This document shows positions 1 to 8,749 of a stretch of DNA of 64,000 bases, in pieces. Origin of the DNA: JAMCRM01 sp035561075 (GTDB lineage Bacteria; Acidobacteriota; Terriglobia; Bryobacterales; Bryobacteraceae); contig DATMYF010000116.1 in assembly GCA_035561075.1 (NCBI GenBank), forward strand, positions 4,081 to 68,080, written 5' to 3'. A program made the position numbers and the translations under genes. Numbering within the stretch: the first letter of the stretch is position 1; every line of letters starts with the position of its first letter. The notes under the pieces were generated by a model, which had not been told where the DNA came from, did no database searches, and worked only from the letters and a program-made list of their open reading frames with translations.

Positions 1-271
1 CACCCGTGTCGGCCGCCACGTACTATCTCGATTCCAGGTCCCCCGAGGGAGGCAAAGCGAACCTGCGGCTGCTCCGCGATGATCGCGGACGTCGGTCTGG
101 ACACGGCCGCGAACCTCGCCTGAGGCGAATCCGGAGCGGCCGCGATCAGTTGATCGGGCACACTGATGAGCCCTTCTTGATCGCCCGGGAACACCCGCGC
201 CTCCCCAATCTTCTGATTCCGTTAAGCTTACGTTTGGGCTATCGCTTGCATCAGCAACTCCGGTATTGTCT
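1..271. other. No gene recognised
   Basis: This stretch precedes the first credible start codon. Open frames exist on the + strand, but their translation is Arg-rich and unlike any protein I recognise, so I treat them as chance frames in GC-rich DNA. It may hold the promoter of the following secreted-protein gene; I see no convincing box. Confidence 0.4.
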
Positions 272-847
272 ATGAAAAGAGCTTTTGGAGTGGTTGTCGC
301 AACAGGATTGATGTACTTCGCCGGAGTTCCCGCGATCGCCCAGAAAGGCCCCAATCCGGGCCGGTCTGGCGCGGGGCCGGGCATAGCTGGCGGTCCAATT
401 TCCAGACCTGGTGGCCGGATGGGAACACCTGGTGGTAACACGGCCGCGCCCGGCCGAGCTGGGAAGCCCGGCGAGTCCGGCAAACCTGAAATGCCCGCGC
501 CACGTGGTAGAGGGGGGAAGCCGACGCCCGAAATGTTGCTCGAGCGTAATCCTCAACTGGCAAAGAGAGTGGCTGCGCTGCTGCCTTCGGGAGTGGACCC
601 GATTGAAGCATCAGTGGGCTTCAAGAACCTTGGTCAGTTCATCGCCGCATCTAGGGCATCGCACAACCTCAGTATCCCATTTGAAGACCTTCACGATTCG
701 CTCTTAGCCGGGAATAAGCTGGGAGAAGCGATTCGCGAGTTGAGGCCCGAGGCCGACTACAAACATGAGGCGAAGCTGGCTGAACGTCAGGCTAAGCAGG
801 AATTGAAGGCGATTGAAAAAGAGTTCGAAGGCAACCAAGTTCGATAG
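272..847 (+). CDS. Gly/Pro-rich secreted hypothetical protein
   Basis: About 191 residues. The ATG at 272 was chosen over a TTG two codons upstream because it opens directly into a signal peptide (MKRAFGVVVATGLMYFAGV, then AIAQ). The mature N-terminal third is low-complexity, with collagen-like spacing of Gly and Pro (GxPG-type steps, residues about 25-85). The C-terminal half is a charged, helical-looking region beginning PTPEMLLERNPQLAKRV and ending in a Lys/Glu-rich helix. No catalytic motif is visible. The protein is probably exported. The protease gene follows after a gap of about 180 bases on the same strand, so co-transcription is possible but not shown. Function unknown. Confidence 0.75.
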   Translation: MKRAFGVVVATGLMYFAGVPAIAQKGPNPGRSGAGPGIAGGPISRPGGRMGTPGGNTAAPGRAGKPGESGKPEMPAPRGRGGKPTPEMLLERNPQLAKRVAALLPSGVDPIEASVGFKNLGQFIAASRASHNLSIPFEDLHDSLLAGNKLGEAIRELRPEADYKHEAKLAERQAKQELKAIEKEFEGNQVR

Positions 848-1027
848 GAGCTGAGCACGCCGGAACGACCGCGTCCTGAGCACCTGGTCGATCCCAGGCC
901 CGCCTTCGAGAGGACAGCGTTCGCTTCCGGGACCTTCGCGCCGACTCTGATATGCGCAGCTCCTGCACTACTCGAAGGCGTGCCAAAATCATTTGCAAAC
1001 TGGATCCCGAACCCCTAAAATCGCCCA

Positions 1028-2098
1028 ATGTGCAGATTTCTTCGACTCAGTACGTACCTGCTCGCCGGCTCCCTGACGTTTGGGACCGCCTGGGCGGACG
1101 ACAACATCGCGGAACATCAAACCCGCAACCTGAATTTCGGGGTCTCAGGGGGCAACATCAATGACATCTCAAAAGCCTACTGCTGCAGCGGCACGCTTGG
1201 GGCGCTGGTAAAGGATGCCTCGGGGACGCAGTACGTCCTCAGCAACAATCACGTTCTGGCGCGCTCGGACCAGGCGAAGCCGGGAGAGATCATTAGCCAG
1301 CCAGGCATGATCGACAATGGGTGTCGCGCGGGGACTACAGTGGCATACTTCACTGTGGCCCCGAAGCTGGGATCGAATGTGGATGCCGCGGTGGCCCGCT
1401 TGGAGGGGGGAACCATGAACGCGACTATTGAGGATATCGGACAGGTCAGCACTGCACCGGCCAATCCCTCTATCGGGCTCCTAGTAGCCAAAAGCGGTCG
1501 CACCACAGGGTTCACAACCGGCAATATCGGCTCTATCAACACCAGGGTGAAAGTGCAATACCAGCGGGGCTGCGGCATCGGGAAGAAGTTCACGGTGACG
1601 TACTCCGATCAGATTGTCATTAACAGCAGCACGTTCTCGGCCGGAGGTGACTCCGGCTCCCTGATCGTGACGGACGACAGTTGCCACAATCCCGTGGGTC
1701 TGTTGTTCGCCGGCAGCAGCACGACCACCATTGCCAATCCCATCCAGGAGGTGCTTACGAAGCTTGGCACGGCGCTGGGAACCTCGGTCGGCTTCGTTGG
1801 GACCACGTGCACGGCCGGCGCTGCCAACACCACCGGGCCCTCGCAGACGTTAATCGACCACGCCACATCGGTGGCGAACGAGCATGGTCCCGGACTCATG
1901 GGGCAAGGAGCCGTTATCGGCGTCGGGGTGGGCAGGGCCGACGAGAACCCTGCGGAAGCCATCGTGGTCATCTACATCGACCGCGAAGTCGGGGTTGTGC
2001 CGGACCTGCCGGATCAGGCCCGGGGCGTTCGGGTGAAGCGTGTTTTCACCGATCCGTTTGTTGCCGGAGCTGCTGGCTGCTGTGACACGTGCAGGTAG
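1028..2098 (+). CDS. Secreted trypsin-like serine protease (chymotrypsin fold) with C-terminal accessory domain
   Basis: 356 residues with an N-terminal signal peptide (LSTYLLAGSLTFGTAWA). All three catalytic residues of a chymotrypsin-fold protease can be placed: His75 in LSNNHVLA, Asp119 in GSNVDAAVARL and Ser209 in AGGDSGSLI. It therefore probably cleaves peptides outside the cytoplasm. It carries several Cys residues (CC at 52-53, later CCDTC at the end), unusual for an exported bacterial protein and possibly disulfide-forming. After the protease domain, residues about 290-345 form a second small domain (VIGVGVGRADENPAEAIVV and following). The next gene contains a similar domain without a protease. 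The two genes overlap, suggesting coupled translation. Substrate unknown. Confidence 0.82.
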   Translation: MCRFLRLSTYLLAGSLTFGTAWADDNIAEHQTRNLNFGVSGGNINDISKAYCCSGTLGALVKDASGTQYVLSNNHVLARSDQAKPGEIISQPGMIDNGCRAGTTVAYFTVAPKLGSNVDAAVARLEGGTMNATIEDIGQVSTAPANPSIGLLVAKSGRTTGFTTGNIGSINTRVKVQYQRGCGIGKKFTVTYSDQIVINSSTFSAGGDSGSLIVTDDSCHNPVGLLFAGSSTTTIANPIQEVLTKLGTALGTSVGFVGTTCTAGAANTTGPSQTLIDHATSVANEHGPGLMGQGAVIGVGVGRADENPAEAIVVIYIDREVGVVPDLPDQARGVRVKRVFTDPFVAGAAGCCDTCR

Positions 2099-2414
2099 GC
2101 TTGCGAACCTCGTGCTCCTGGCGACCGCTGCCGTGCCCGGCTACCCGCAAAGGACGCAGCCGCCGGACGAACGTTCCGTGGAGCAGGCGACTCGGGTCAA
2201 GGACAGTCACATCGAATCCTTGATGCGCCTGCCTGCTGTGGTGGCTGTGGGAGTAGGTGCGTACTCGCGGGAGCCGGGCAGGGCCTCTATTCATGTGTAT
2301 GTCAGCCGCGAACTGAAGGCCCGCGAGCGGAAGAAGTTCCCGAGGCAACTGGAGGGTGTCCCGGTTGAGGTGATTGTATCCGGGCCAATCAGGACCCGCA
2401 AGAAAACAGGTTAA
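2082..2414 (+). CDS. Small exported protein resembling the C-terminal domain of the upstream protease
   Basis: The reading frame is open from a GTG at 2040. I prefer the GTG at 2082 because the residues from there (VTRAGRLANLVLLATAAVPG) look like a signal peptide and the overlap with the protease gene falls to 17 bases. Residues about 45-100 (LMRLPAVVAVGVGAYSREPG, then a strand IHVYVSREL) parallel the end of the protease (VIGVGVGRADENPAE, then IVVIYIDREV): the same order of a VGVG turn, an acidic/polar loop and a hydrophobic strand, followed by a Pro-rich loop and a V-x-V strand. This suggests a duplicated domain. It could be an inhibitor, chaperone or adaptor for the protease; that is inference only. 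Confidence 0.6.
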   Translation: MTRAGRLANLVLLATAAVPGYPQRTQPPDERSVEQATRVKDSHIESLMRLPAVVAVGVGAYSREPGRASIHVYVSRELKARERKKFPRQLEGVPVEVIVSGPIRTRKKTG

Positions 2415-2476
2415 ACACGGCCCTGCTTACGTCATCGACCAGGGTCAAAGCATGCGAAGCACAAGAGACAGCATCA

Positions 2477-2760
2477 ATGAACCAACATCCGGGGCGCAGG
2501 GAATTCCTGAAAACCACCGGTCTGCAACTAGCAGCCGCACCCGCAATACTCTGAACGCGCCAAGGAGTTCTCGGTGAACCTGTACACCAAGGCGTGGGAG
2601 ACCGCCACCGCGAACAGGGACGTTGATGCCGTGATCATCGCACGCCGGAGTTTTGGCACTACCGGATGGTGATGGCCGCTGCCAGGGCCAAGAGGAATAC
2701 TCGATGTGGAGAAGGCCTGGCGGCATTGCGCAGGCCAAAGCTCTCCAGGGGTGCCCCGCC
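2477..2760 (+). pseudogene. Relic of a Tat-exported Gfo/Idh/MocA oxidoreductase
   Basis: The ATG at 2477 opens a typical Tat leader (MNQHPGRREFLKTTGLQLA) that hits a TGA at 2552 after 25 codons. Downstream, in shifted frames, pieces of a Rossmann-type Gfo/Idh/MocA protein are still readable: DVDAVIIA near 2620 (family: DVDAVxIATPDHWH), then HYRMVMAAARA near 2660 and VEK near 2705 (family: VYVEKPxA). The central domain and C-terminus are absent. This is a decayed gene with deletions and frameshifts. It may formerly have been associated with the TonB receptor gene that follows, but nothing proves that. Confidence 0.7.
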
Positions 2761-3035
2761 GTACTGGCGCGGCGCCCTTTCAGTTCACACGACGCCAGCC
2801 GTTGACCTCCCGGAGCGGGAAGCCTATAATTGGCCCCAGCGTAGAAGGGGTAGGCGCGTTGCTTGGAGACTCTTCAACCAACGTGGGTTGGCTTGAGGAG
2901 GGGGTCCCAGCGGCGTAGCCGAAGCGTTGGGATGCCGGTATCGCTGTAGCGGGACCCGGGCGCTTCCGGGCAGCGTCCGCCGTGCACCAGACCGCCGCCG
3001 ACCATTGCCATAGGACGGCGGAATGTGAGGGGCAC

Positions 3036-6000
3036 GTGCGAACAAGCAAACTTCCCTTTGCCGTTGCGGCACTGCTGGGTGCGTTCCTTTTCGCGCCTCA
3101 GGACATGAGGATGAGGGCGCAGGCGACTACCGCCCGGGTAGTCGGCATCATAACGGACGCCAGCGGAGCGGCGGTGCCGAACGCTAGCGTCGTCGCTACG
3201 AACACCGCTACCAGCCAGGAGTTTAAGACCTCCAGTAATCCATTGGGCAACTACGAACTGGTGTTGCCGGTGGGCTCCTATACCCTGGACGTGGAATCCA
3301 AGGGGTTCCAGAAAACGCAGGTCACCCGATTTAACCTGAGCGTGGATCAGGAGGCGCGTGTGGACGTGAAGCTGCAAGTCGGCCAGATAACCCAGCAGGT
3401 GCAGGTGGAGGCCACCGGCATCGGGTTGCAGACCGAGGAAGCCACCGTGGGCACCGTAATCGATAGCAAGCAGGTTGTGGAACTGCCTTTGAACGGCCGC
3501 TCCTTCGTGCAATTGGCGCTGCTCACCCCGGGGGTGAACCCGGGCACTCCGGGCAGCATCACGGTACGGCGTAATCGCGGCGCCGTGGGTCAGCAGGTGG
3601 CCATGTCGGCCAACGGCTCGCGTGACACGCAGAACCGTTTCTATTATGACGGCATCGAGTCGATGGACCTGGATAGCTACAATTTCGCGTTCTCGCCGTC
3701 GATCGACGCGATTCACGAGTTCAAGGTAGAAACCAGCACCTACTCGGCCGAAATGGGCGGTTCGCCCGGCGGGCAGGTCAACCTTACTACCAAGAGCGGC
3801 ACCAACTCCCTGCACGGTGCGGCGTGGGAGTTCAACCGCAACGACGCACTCACCACGCTGTCGCCTTTCCAGCCCTATTCGCCCAAAGCCGTGCCGCCGC
3901 GCCTGAACCGCAACCAGTTCGGAGCCAACCTGGGCGGCCCGGTCTACCTGCCCAAGATTTACAACGGCAAACAGAAGACCTTCTTCTTCTTCAACTGGGA
4001 ATCCGGGCGGCTCATCTCCGGGTCGTTCACGGGCACCGCGTTCGTACCACCGGTGCCCTACCGGACGGGGGATTTTTCCGGCTCCAGCGTGACCGTTTAT
4101 GACCCGGAGACGGGCTTGCCCTTCCCCGGCAACAAGATTCCGCAGGACCGCATCCGACCGTTCGCCAGCAAGTTCATGCAGTTCGTCCCCGTGCCGAACG
4201 CCAGCGAGGCGGCCATCAATTTCCGGGGTCCGCAAGCCCCGGCGCCCATCAACCAGGACCAGTACATAAGCCGCATCGATCACCGTATTTCGGAGAAGAA
4301 TTTCCTGTACGGCAGCTACATGTATAACGTGCAGGCCGACCGGGCGGGCACTGCCGGATCGGTACCCGTTTTCGTTTGGGATACACGCAGCAACCGCGCC
4401 CGAGGCCAGAACCTGAGCCTGGGCGACACCCACACTTTTTCCGCCAACGTGGTGAACGAGGCGCGTATCGGCTGGAACCGGTTTTTCGAGCACGAGTTCT
4501 TCGGCACCACGGATGACCCCGCGCTGGATATCGGCAACATTATAGGTATAGTCGGGTTGTCGAAACGCTCCCGCGACTACGGCGCGCCGAGCTTCAGCGC
4601 CGGGTACGACTTCCCCGCTACCCGCACCAACGGCCCGCGCGACCGCTTGAACCAGCTCTGGCAGGTATCCGACAACGTATCCATTCAAAAGGGCAAACAC
4701 TCGCTGCGTATGGGGATGATGGTCGGGCGCCGCAACTGGACCTTCGACGAAGCGGTGAATCCGCGGGGCACCTTTAGCTTCGACGGACGCACTACAACCC
4801 TGAACGGCGCCGCGGGGGTGCGCGAGAACACCTTCGCCGCCTTCCTGCTGGGCCTGGGAACCAGCGCAACCATCAGCGCCGATCCCTTCGCCACACGCAT
4901 GGGCAATTACTGGCAGGGTTACTTCTTCCAGGATAACTGGCGGGTCACTCCCAGCTTGACCCTGAACCTGGGGATGCGCTACGAGTACTTCTCGCCGCCC
5001 GACCAGCGCGGCAAGATCACCAACTTCGATCTGAACGGCGTGGTGCCGGGTTTCGTGCCCTCACAGCAGATCTATCACGGCTTCGACAACATTCAGGACA
5101 CCGCGGGCTATCCGGCTTCGCTGGTATTCCCGGACCGAAGGAACTGGGGGCCCCGCTTCGGCTTCGCCTTCCGGGCGCCCGGCGCCTCAGATCTGGTACT
5201 GCGCGGTGGATACGGAATTTATTACACCCCGGAGATCACCAATACGTACACGGGGCTCACGCTCAACCCGCCCATCGTCGGGTCGTACAGCGCGACCGCC
5301 ACCTACAATGCTCCGTTCGCGGTGGACACTGTCTTTGCGAACCCTACCAAGGGCGCTTCCGCTTTCAGCGCGTCCATTGCGGACCCGCATCTCCGCTCGA
5401 CGTATACGCAGCAGTGGAACTTCACCATCCAGAAGAAACTGCCCGGCAACGTGATCGTGGATGTCGGTTATATCGGCTCGAAAGGGACACGGCTCACCGA
5501 AGGTTTCGACGGCAACCGTCCCATCCAGGTGGTCGTACCCGGCCCCGGCGTGCCTTCCGTGAGCTCGCGGCGGCCCTTTAAGGGCTTTGACTCACTGCCC
5601 GTTTACAAGAGCATCGGCAACTCCAACTATCACGCATTGCAGACCAAGGTCGAGCGGCGCGTGGGCCGCGGCTTGTCGGTACTGGGAGCCTATACCTTCT
5701 CGAAGTCGCTCAGCAGCGCCGATATCAGCAGCGTGGGCGGCGGCGCGTTCCTGGGCGGTATTCAGGATTACTTCAACCTGGCAGCGGACAAAGCCCCGTC
5801 CGGCTTCGATATACGGCACCGGCTTTCAGTGGCAGCCCTCTACGACATTCCCCTGTTTACGAGTGCGAGCATGCCGCTCGTTCGGACGCTGCTGGGCGGC
5901 TGGCAGCTTGGAACGATTGTCACAGAGCAGACCGGCTTCGGCTCGGCTATGGGAGGCTCGGGCGACACCACCGGAACGGGCATCGGCTCCCGTCTCACGG

Positions 6001-6356
6001 TCGTACCGGGCCAGAGCGTCAATGTTTCCGATCCCAACCGGGACAAGTGGTTCAATACGGCGGCGTTCATGGACACACCGCTTGGACAGTGGGGCAACAA
6101 CGCCCGCATGCCCATCCACCTGCCAGGGTTGAACAATGTGGATGCCTCGGCCACCAAGAACTTCCGCTTCGGAGAGCGCGCCAATGTCCAGTTTCGGGCG
6201 GAATTTTTCAACTCCTTCAACCACGTGAACCTGGGGGCTCCGGGCACGGACCTGCACGCCCCCAACACTTTTGGCCGTATTACCAGCGCCAGTCAGGGAG
6301 CGGGTGTGGCGACCGATGGGAGGGTGATCCAACTCGGGCTGAAACTGCAATACTGA
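3036..6356 (+). CDS. TonB-dependent receptor, Oar-like, with carboxypeptidase-regulatory-like N-terminus
   Basis: About 1106 residues; an outer-membrane transporter for a large substrate, probably a glycan fragment. I chose the GTG at 3036 because it is preceded by a GAGGGG Shine-Dalgarno and starts a clean signal peptide (VRTSKLPFAVAALLGAFLF). Longer upstream starts add 18 Cys/His-rich residues that do not look like a leader. Domains: a carboxypeptidase-regulatory-like domain (about 33-115, opening VVGIITDASGAAVPNASV), a plug (about 125-235, with ELPLNGRSFVQLALLTPGVN) and a C-terminal beta-barrel ending in an aromatic residue (GLKLQY). No TonB box was identified. The next + gene starts 10 bases downstream, so the two are probably co-transcribed. 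The contents of the convergent operon suggest a sugar substrate. Confidence 0.92.
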   Translation: MRTSKLPFAVAALLGAFLFAPQDMRMRAQATTARVVGIITDASGAAVPNASVVATNTATSQEFKTSSNPLGNYELVLPVGSYTLDVESKGFQKTQVTRFNLSVDQEARVDVKLQVGQITQQVQVEATGIGLQTEEATVGTVIDSKQVVELPLNGRSFVQLALLTPGVNPGTPGSITVRRNRGAVGQQVAMSANGSRDTQNRFYYDGIESMDLDSYNFAFSPSIDAIHEFKVETSTYSAEMGGSPGGQVNLTTKSGTNSLHGAAWEFNRNDALTTLSPFQPYSPKAVPPRLNRNQFGANLGGPVYLPKIYNGKQKTFFFFNWESGRLISGSFTGTAFVPPVPYRTGDFSGSSVTVYDPETGLPFPGNKIPQDRIRPFASKFMQFVPVPNASEAAINFRGPQAPAPINQDQYISRIDHRISEKNFLYGSYMYNVQADRAGTAGSVPVFVWDTRSNRARGQNLSLGDTHTFSANVVNEARIGWNRFFEHEFFGTTDDPALDIGNIIGIVGLSKRSRDYGAPSFSAGYDFPATRTNGPRDRLNQLWQVSDNVSIQKGKHSLRMGMMVGRRNWTFDEAVNPRGTFSFDGRTTTLNGAAGVRENTFAAFLLGLGTSATISADPFATRMGNYWQGYFFQDNWRVTPSLTLNLGMRYEYFSPPDQRGKITNFDLNGVVPGFVPSQQIYHGFDNIQDTAGYPASLVFPDRRNWGPRFGFAFRAPGASDLVLRGGYGIYYTPEITNTYTGLTLNPPIVGSYSATATYNAPFAVDTVFANPTKGASAFSASIADPHLRSTYTQQWNFTIQKKLPGNVIVDVGYIGSKGTRLTEGFDGNRPIQVVVPGPGVPSVSSRRPFKGFDSLPVYKSIGNSNYHALQTKVERRVGRGLSVLGAYTFSKSLSSADISSVGGGAFLGGIQDYFNLAADKAPSGFDIRHRLSVAALYDIPLFTSASMPLVRTLLGGWQLGTIVTEQTGFGSAMGGSGDTTGTGIGSRLTVVPGQSVNVSDPNRDKWFNTAAFMDTPLGQWGNNARMPIHLPGLNNVDASATKNFRFGERANVQFRAEFFNSFNHVNLGAPGTDLHAPNTFGRITSASQGAGVATDGRVIQLGLKLQY

Positions 6357-6366
6357 GTGCAGGAAT

Positions 6367-7470
6367 ATGCGCACAATGCTCATTGCTTCCATGCTTTCCG
6401 CCTTGGTCGGGGGCGCGATAGTCCGCGCCGCGGAGGCCAGCCACGCGGTGATCTTCATCATCGACGGGCTCAGCTACCGCGCTCCCGAACGCCTGGCGAT
6501 GAAGAACCTGCAGGCGCTGGCAAAAGCCGGCGCCTCCTGCGACCGCTCGTACAACATCGTCCCCGCCCACCCGAGGAGCGGCGAGTGGGCCAAGTACCAC
6601 ACCTCCTCGATCCCCAACCCCGTGATCCTGGCGGGTACGGTGCTGCTGCGGCCCGACCAGCGGTGGGTCCAGCAGTCCTTCCACCCGGCGCGCGTCACCG
6701 CTCACTCGGCCAACGACACGGACTACACGCGGCTCAACGTGGGCTTCCACCTGAGCTTTCTCCGCGGCTCGGACAATGCGCAGGTGCGCGATTCCGAGAC
6801 CATGATGTGGGCGCTGGAGTTCCTGCGCCGTGCCCGGCCCGCGTTCATGAAGGTGCACTTGCAGGACCTCGGCAGCGCGGGTTCGGAATCCTACCAGAGC
6901 AAAGACGCGTCCGTGCCGTGGCACCGCAACATCTGGGCGGAAGGCTCGCCCTATCGCGCGGCGGCGGCGCGGGCCGACGAGTATCTCGGACAGTTCCTGC
7001 ACGAGTTGGACGTCCTCGGGCTGCGAGATAAGACCGCGCTGTTCGTCACCTCCGACCATGGCCAGTCCGATCACGGGTGGCATCCCTTTGACGATGAGGA
7101 CAGCTGGTCCATGCCGCTGATCGTCGCCGGACCGGGGGTACGCGCGGGCGCGCGCATCGAATACGCCGAACAGATCGATATTGTGCCGACGCTGTGCTAC
7201 CTCGCGGGTGCCGCTCCGCCTCCGAATGCCGATGGGCGCATTCTGGCCGAGGCGCTGGTGAACCCGCCGGCGAAGGTGCCACCGCGCCGCCGCGATCTGC
7301 CGGAATTGAACCGCGTGCTGTTGCGCGGCGAGGCCCTGCTGCAAAAGCGGGGAGCCCAAGCCATGCCCGATTACTACGGGCTGGAGCGCATCCTCGAGTG
7401 GCACCGCTTCGGCACGGTCGAAAAGCTGATCGAACACGACCGGCGCGTGCTCGATGCCCTAAAGCCTTAG
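6367..7470 (+). CDS. Exported alkaline-phosphatase-fold enzyme (phosphodiesterase/sulfatase superfamily)
   Basis: 367 residues with a signal peptide (LIASMLSALVGGAIVRAAEA). The superfamily metal-site motifs are present: an N-terminal Asp in VIFIIDGLSYRAPE and the C-terminal DHG block VTSDHGQSDHGWHPF; PLIVAGPGV and IVPTLCYLAG follow, as in this fold. The usual sulfatase signature C/S-x-P-x-R is not evident, so a phosphodiesterase or phosphonate/phosphate hydrolase is more likely than a formylglycine sulfatase. It probably acts in the periplasm, removing a charged substituent from the substrate taken up by the receptor encoded 10 bases upstream. Its stop codon lies 1 base from the stop of the convergent epimerase gene, so the two transcripts must meet. 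Confidence 0.75.
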   Translation: MRTMLIASMLSALVGGAIVRAAEASHAVIFIIDGLSYRAPERLAMKNLQALAKAGASCDRSYNIVPAHPRSGEWAKYHTSSIPNPVILAGTVLLRPDQRWVQQSFHPARVTAHSANDTDYTRLNVGFHLSFLRGSDNAQVRDSETMMWALEFLRRARPAFMKVHLQDLGSAGSESYQSKDASVPWHRNIWAEGSPYRAAAARADEYLGQFLHELDVLGLRDKTALFVTSDHGQSDHGWHPFDDEDSWSMPLIVAGPGVRAGARIEYAEQIDIVPTLCYLAGAAPPPNADGRILAEALVNPPAKVPPRRRDLPELNRVLLRGEALLQKRGAQAMPDYYGLERILEWHRFGTVEKLIEHDRRVLDALKP

Positions 7471-7471
7471 C

Positions 7472-8749
7472 TCAGGCGAACAGGCCGGACGTCTTTCCGC
7501 CCCGCGCCAGGATGCGATCGAGCGCCAGCAGGTTGAGCATCAGGTGCCGCGGGTGGTGGAAGTTCTCCACCCGGTTGGAGTGGCGCTGGAAAGTCACTTT
7601 GCGGTCCGCGCTGACGATCCACAGCGGGAATCCGTACTGCTTCAGCGGATACCTGGCTTGCACATAGTCGTACATGCGGGTGAACATGTCCGCCGCCCAG
7701 GGTGCGCCGGTGTGCTCGAGCACGCAAAGCGCGCCGATGAGAACTTCCTCCTGCGCCCAAAGTACCTTGTCCAGGTTCCAGATGTTCTTGTCGACGTTCG
7801 GCAGGCCTCGGAAGACGCCGCCGTAGACGTCGTCCCAGGCCACCTCAACGTGGCGGCGGAAACGCTCGGCGAAGGCGGCGAACAGCTTGCCGTTCTTGCG
7901 GCGCACGGCCTCGGCCATCAACATCCACAGCGTTTCTATGGCGTGTCCGGTATATACGAGTTGCGCATATTCGTTGGCGGGCCGCGAAAGATCGTGATTG
8001 AGCAGTTCATTGTTCAACTGGAACGCCGGGTTGAAGTGATGATTCAGCACGGCGTCCACCGCGCGGGAGGCTACCGTGTCGATTTCCGGGTCCGGGCCGG
8101 TTTCGAGCATCTGGGTAGCGATGCGCACCAGTACCATCCAAACGCCCTGTATACGGGCGCCGGGGAACGGACGCGCGCCGCGGCCCAGATACGTCTCGCC
8201 GATTTCGGGCAAGTAGTCCGGACGGTCGTAGATGCGCACGCACTTGAGCAGGATCTGCTTGGCCAACTCACGGTATTTCGCCTCACCGGAGGCTTTGGCG
8301 TATTCGGCGAGGCCCTCCGCGATGAACAGGTCGCCGTAGATCGAGGGATCCGGCGGGGCTGCCGCCGCTCCCTCCCGCGTCAGCAACCGCGGCCACAATC
8401 CGTCGCCGGCCGGCTTGGTCTTGAGGATCAGTTCCACAGAGTTGTGCGCTACCTCCAGGTACTTCTTCTCCTTTGCGAGGTGGTTGTAGAGGAACGAATA
8501 GACCCAGATGCCACGACCCTCATACCAGGCCGTTTTGTTCCTGTCGAGGTTAGTGCCGTCGCGGTCCGTATTGCACATGAAGCCGCCGTACTCGCGGTCG
8601 ATGACGTGGCGCTCCATGAACGGCAGGAAGTCTTCGAAGAGGTCGGCACGGTACTGCGCCCGCAGTTTCTCGAACGGGAGGCCGGGAGAGATGCTTCGCG
8701 GGGTCGCCGCGGCGGCGGCGGGAGCGGTAAGGAAAGTGCGGCGTTTCAT
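7472..8749 (-). CDS. N-acylglucosamine 2-epimerase (AGE) family protein
   Basis: 425 residues. It belongs to the AGE/cellobiose-2-epimerase/mannose-isomerase family of (alpha/alpha)6 barrels, which interconvert sugars at C2. Recognisable family segments are EYGGFMCNTDRDG, GRGIWVYSFLYN, NHHFNPAFQLNNELLNHDLS and the C-terminal FHHPRHLMLNLLAL with the His residues typical of the active centre. The start was set at 8749, where MKRRTFLTAPAAAAA begins a short twin-arginine-like leader; the frame is open far upstream, but that part is the shadow of the symporter gene. Start and upstream stop overlap by 4 bases (ATGA), so it is the last gene of the seven-gene operon. Exact substrate not determinable. 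Confidence 0.88.
   Translation of the reverse strand: MKRRTFLTAPAAAAATPRSISPGLPFEKLRAQYRADLFEDFLPFMERHVIDREYGGFMCNTDRDGTNLDRNKTAWYEGRGIWVYSFLYNHLAKEKKYLEVAHNSVELILKTKPAGDGLWPRLLTREGAAAAPPDPSIYGDLFIAEGLAEYAKASGEAKYRELAKQILLKCVRIYDRPDYLPEIGETYLGRGARPFPGARIQGVWMVLVRIATQMLETGPDPEIDTVASRAVDAVLNHHFNPAFQLNNELLNHDLSRPANEYAQLVYTGHAIETLWMLMAEAVRRKNGKLFAAFAERFRRHVEVAWDDVYGGVFRGLPNVDKNIWNLDKVLWAQEEVLIGALCVLEHTGAPWAADMFTRMYDYVQARYPLKQYGFPLWIVSADRKVTFQRHSNRVENFHHPRHLMLNLLALDRILARGGKTSGLFA

Noticed and set aside
266..611. Minus-strand frames opposite the Gly/Pro-rich protein
   Set aside because: They mirror a low-complexity coding sequence; no start context or motif.
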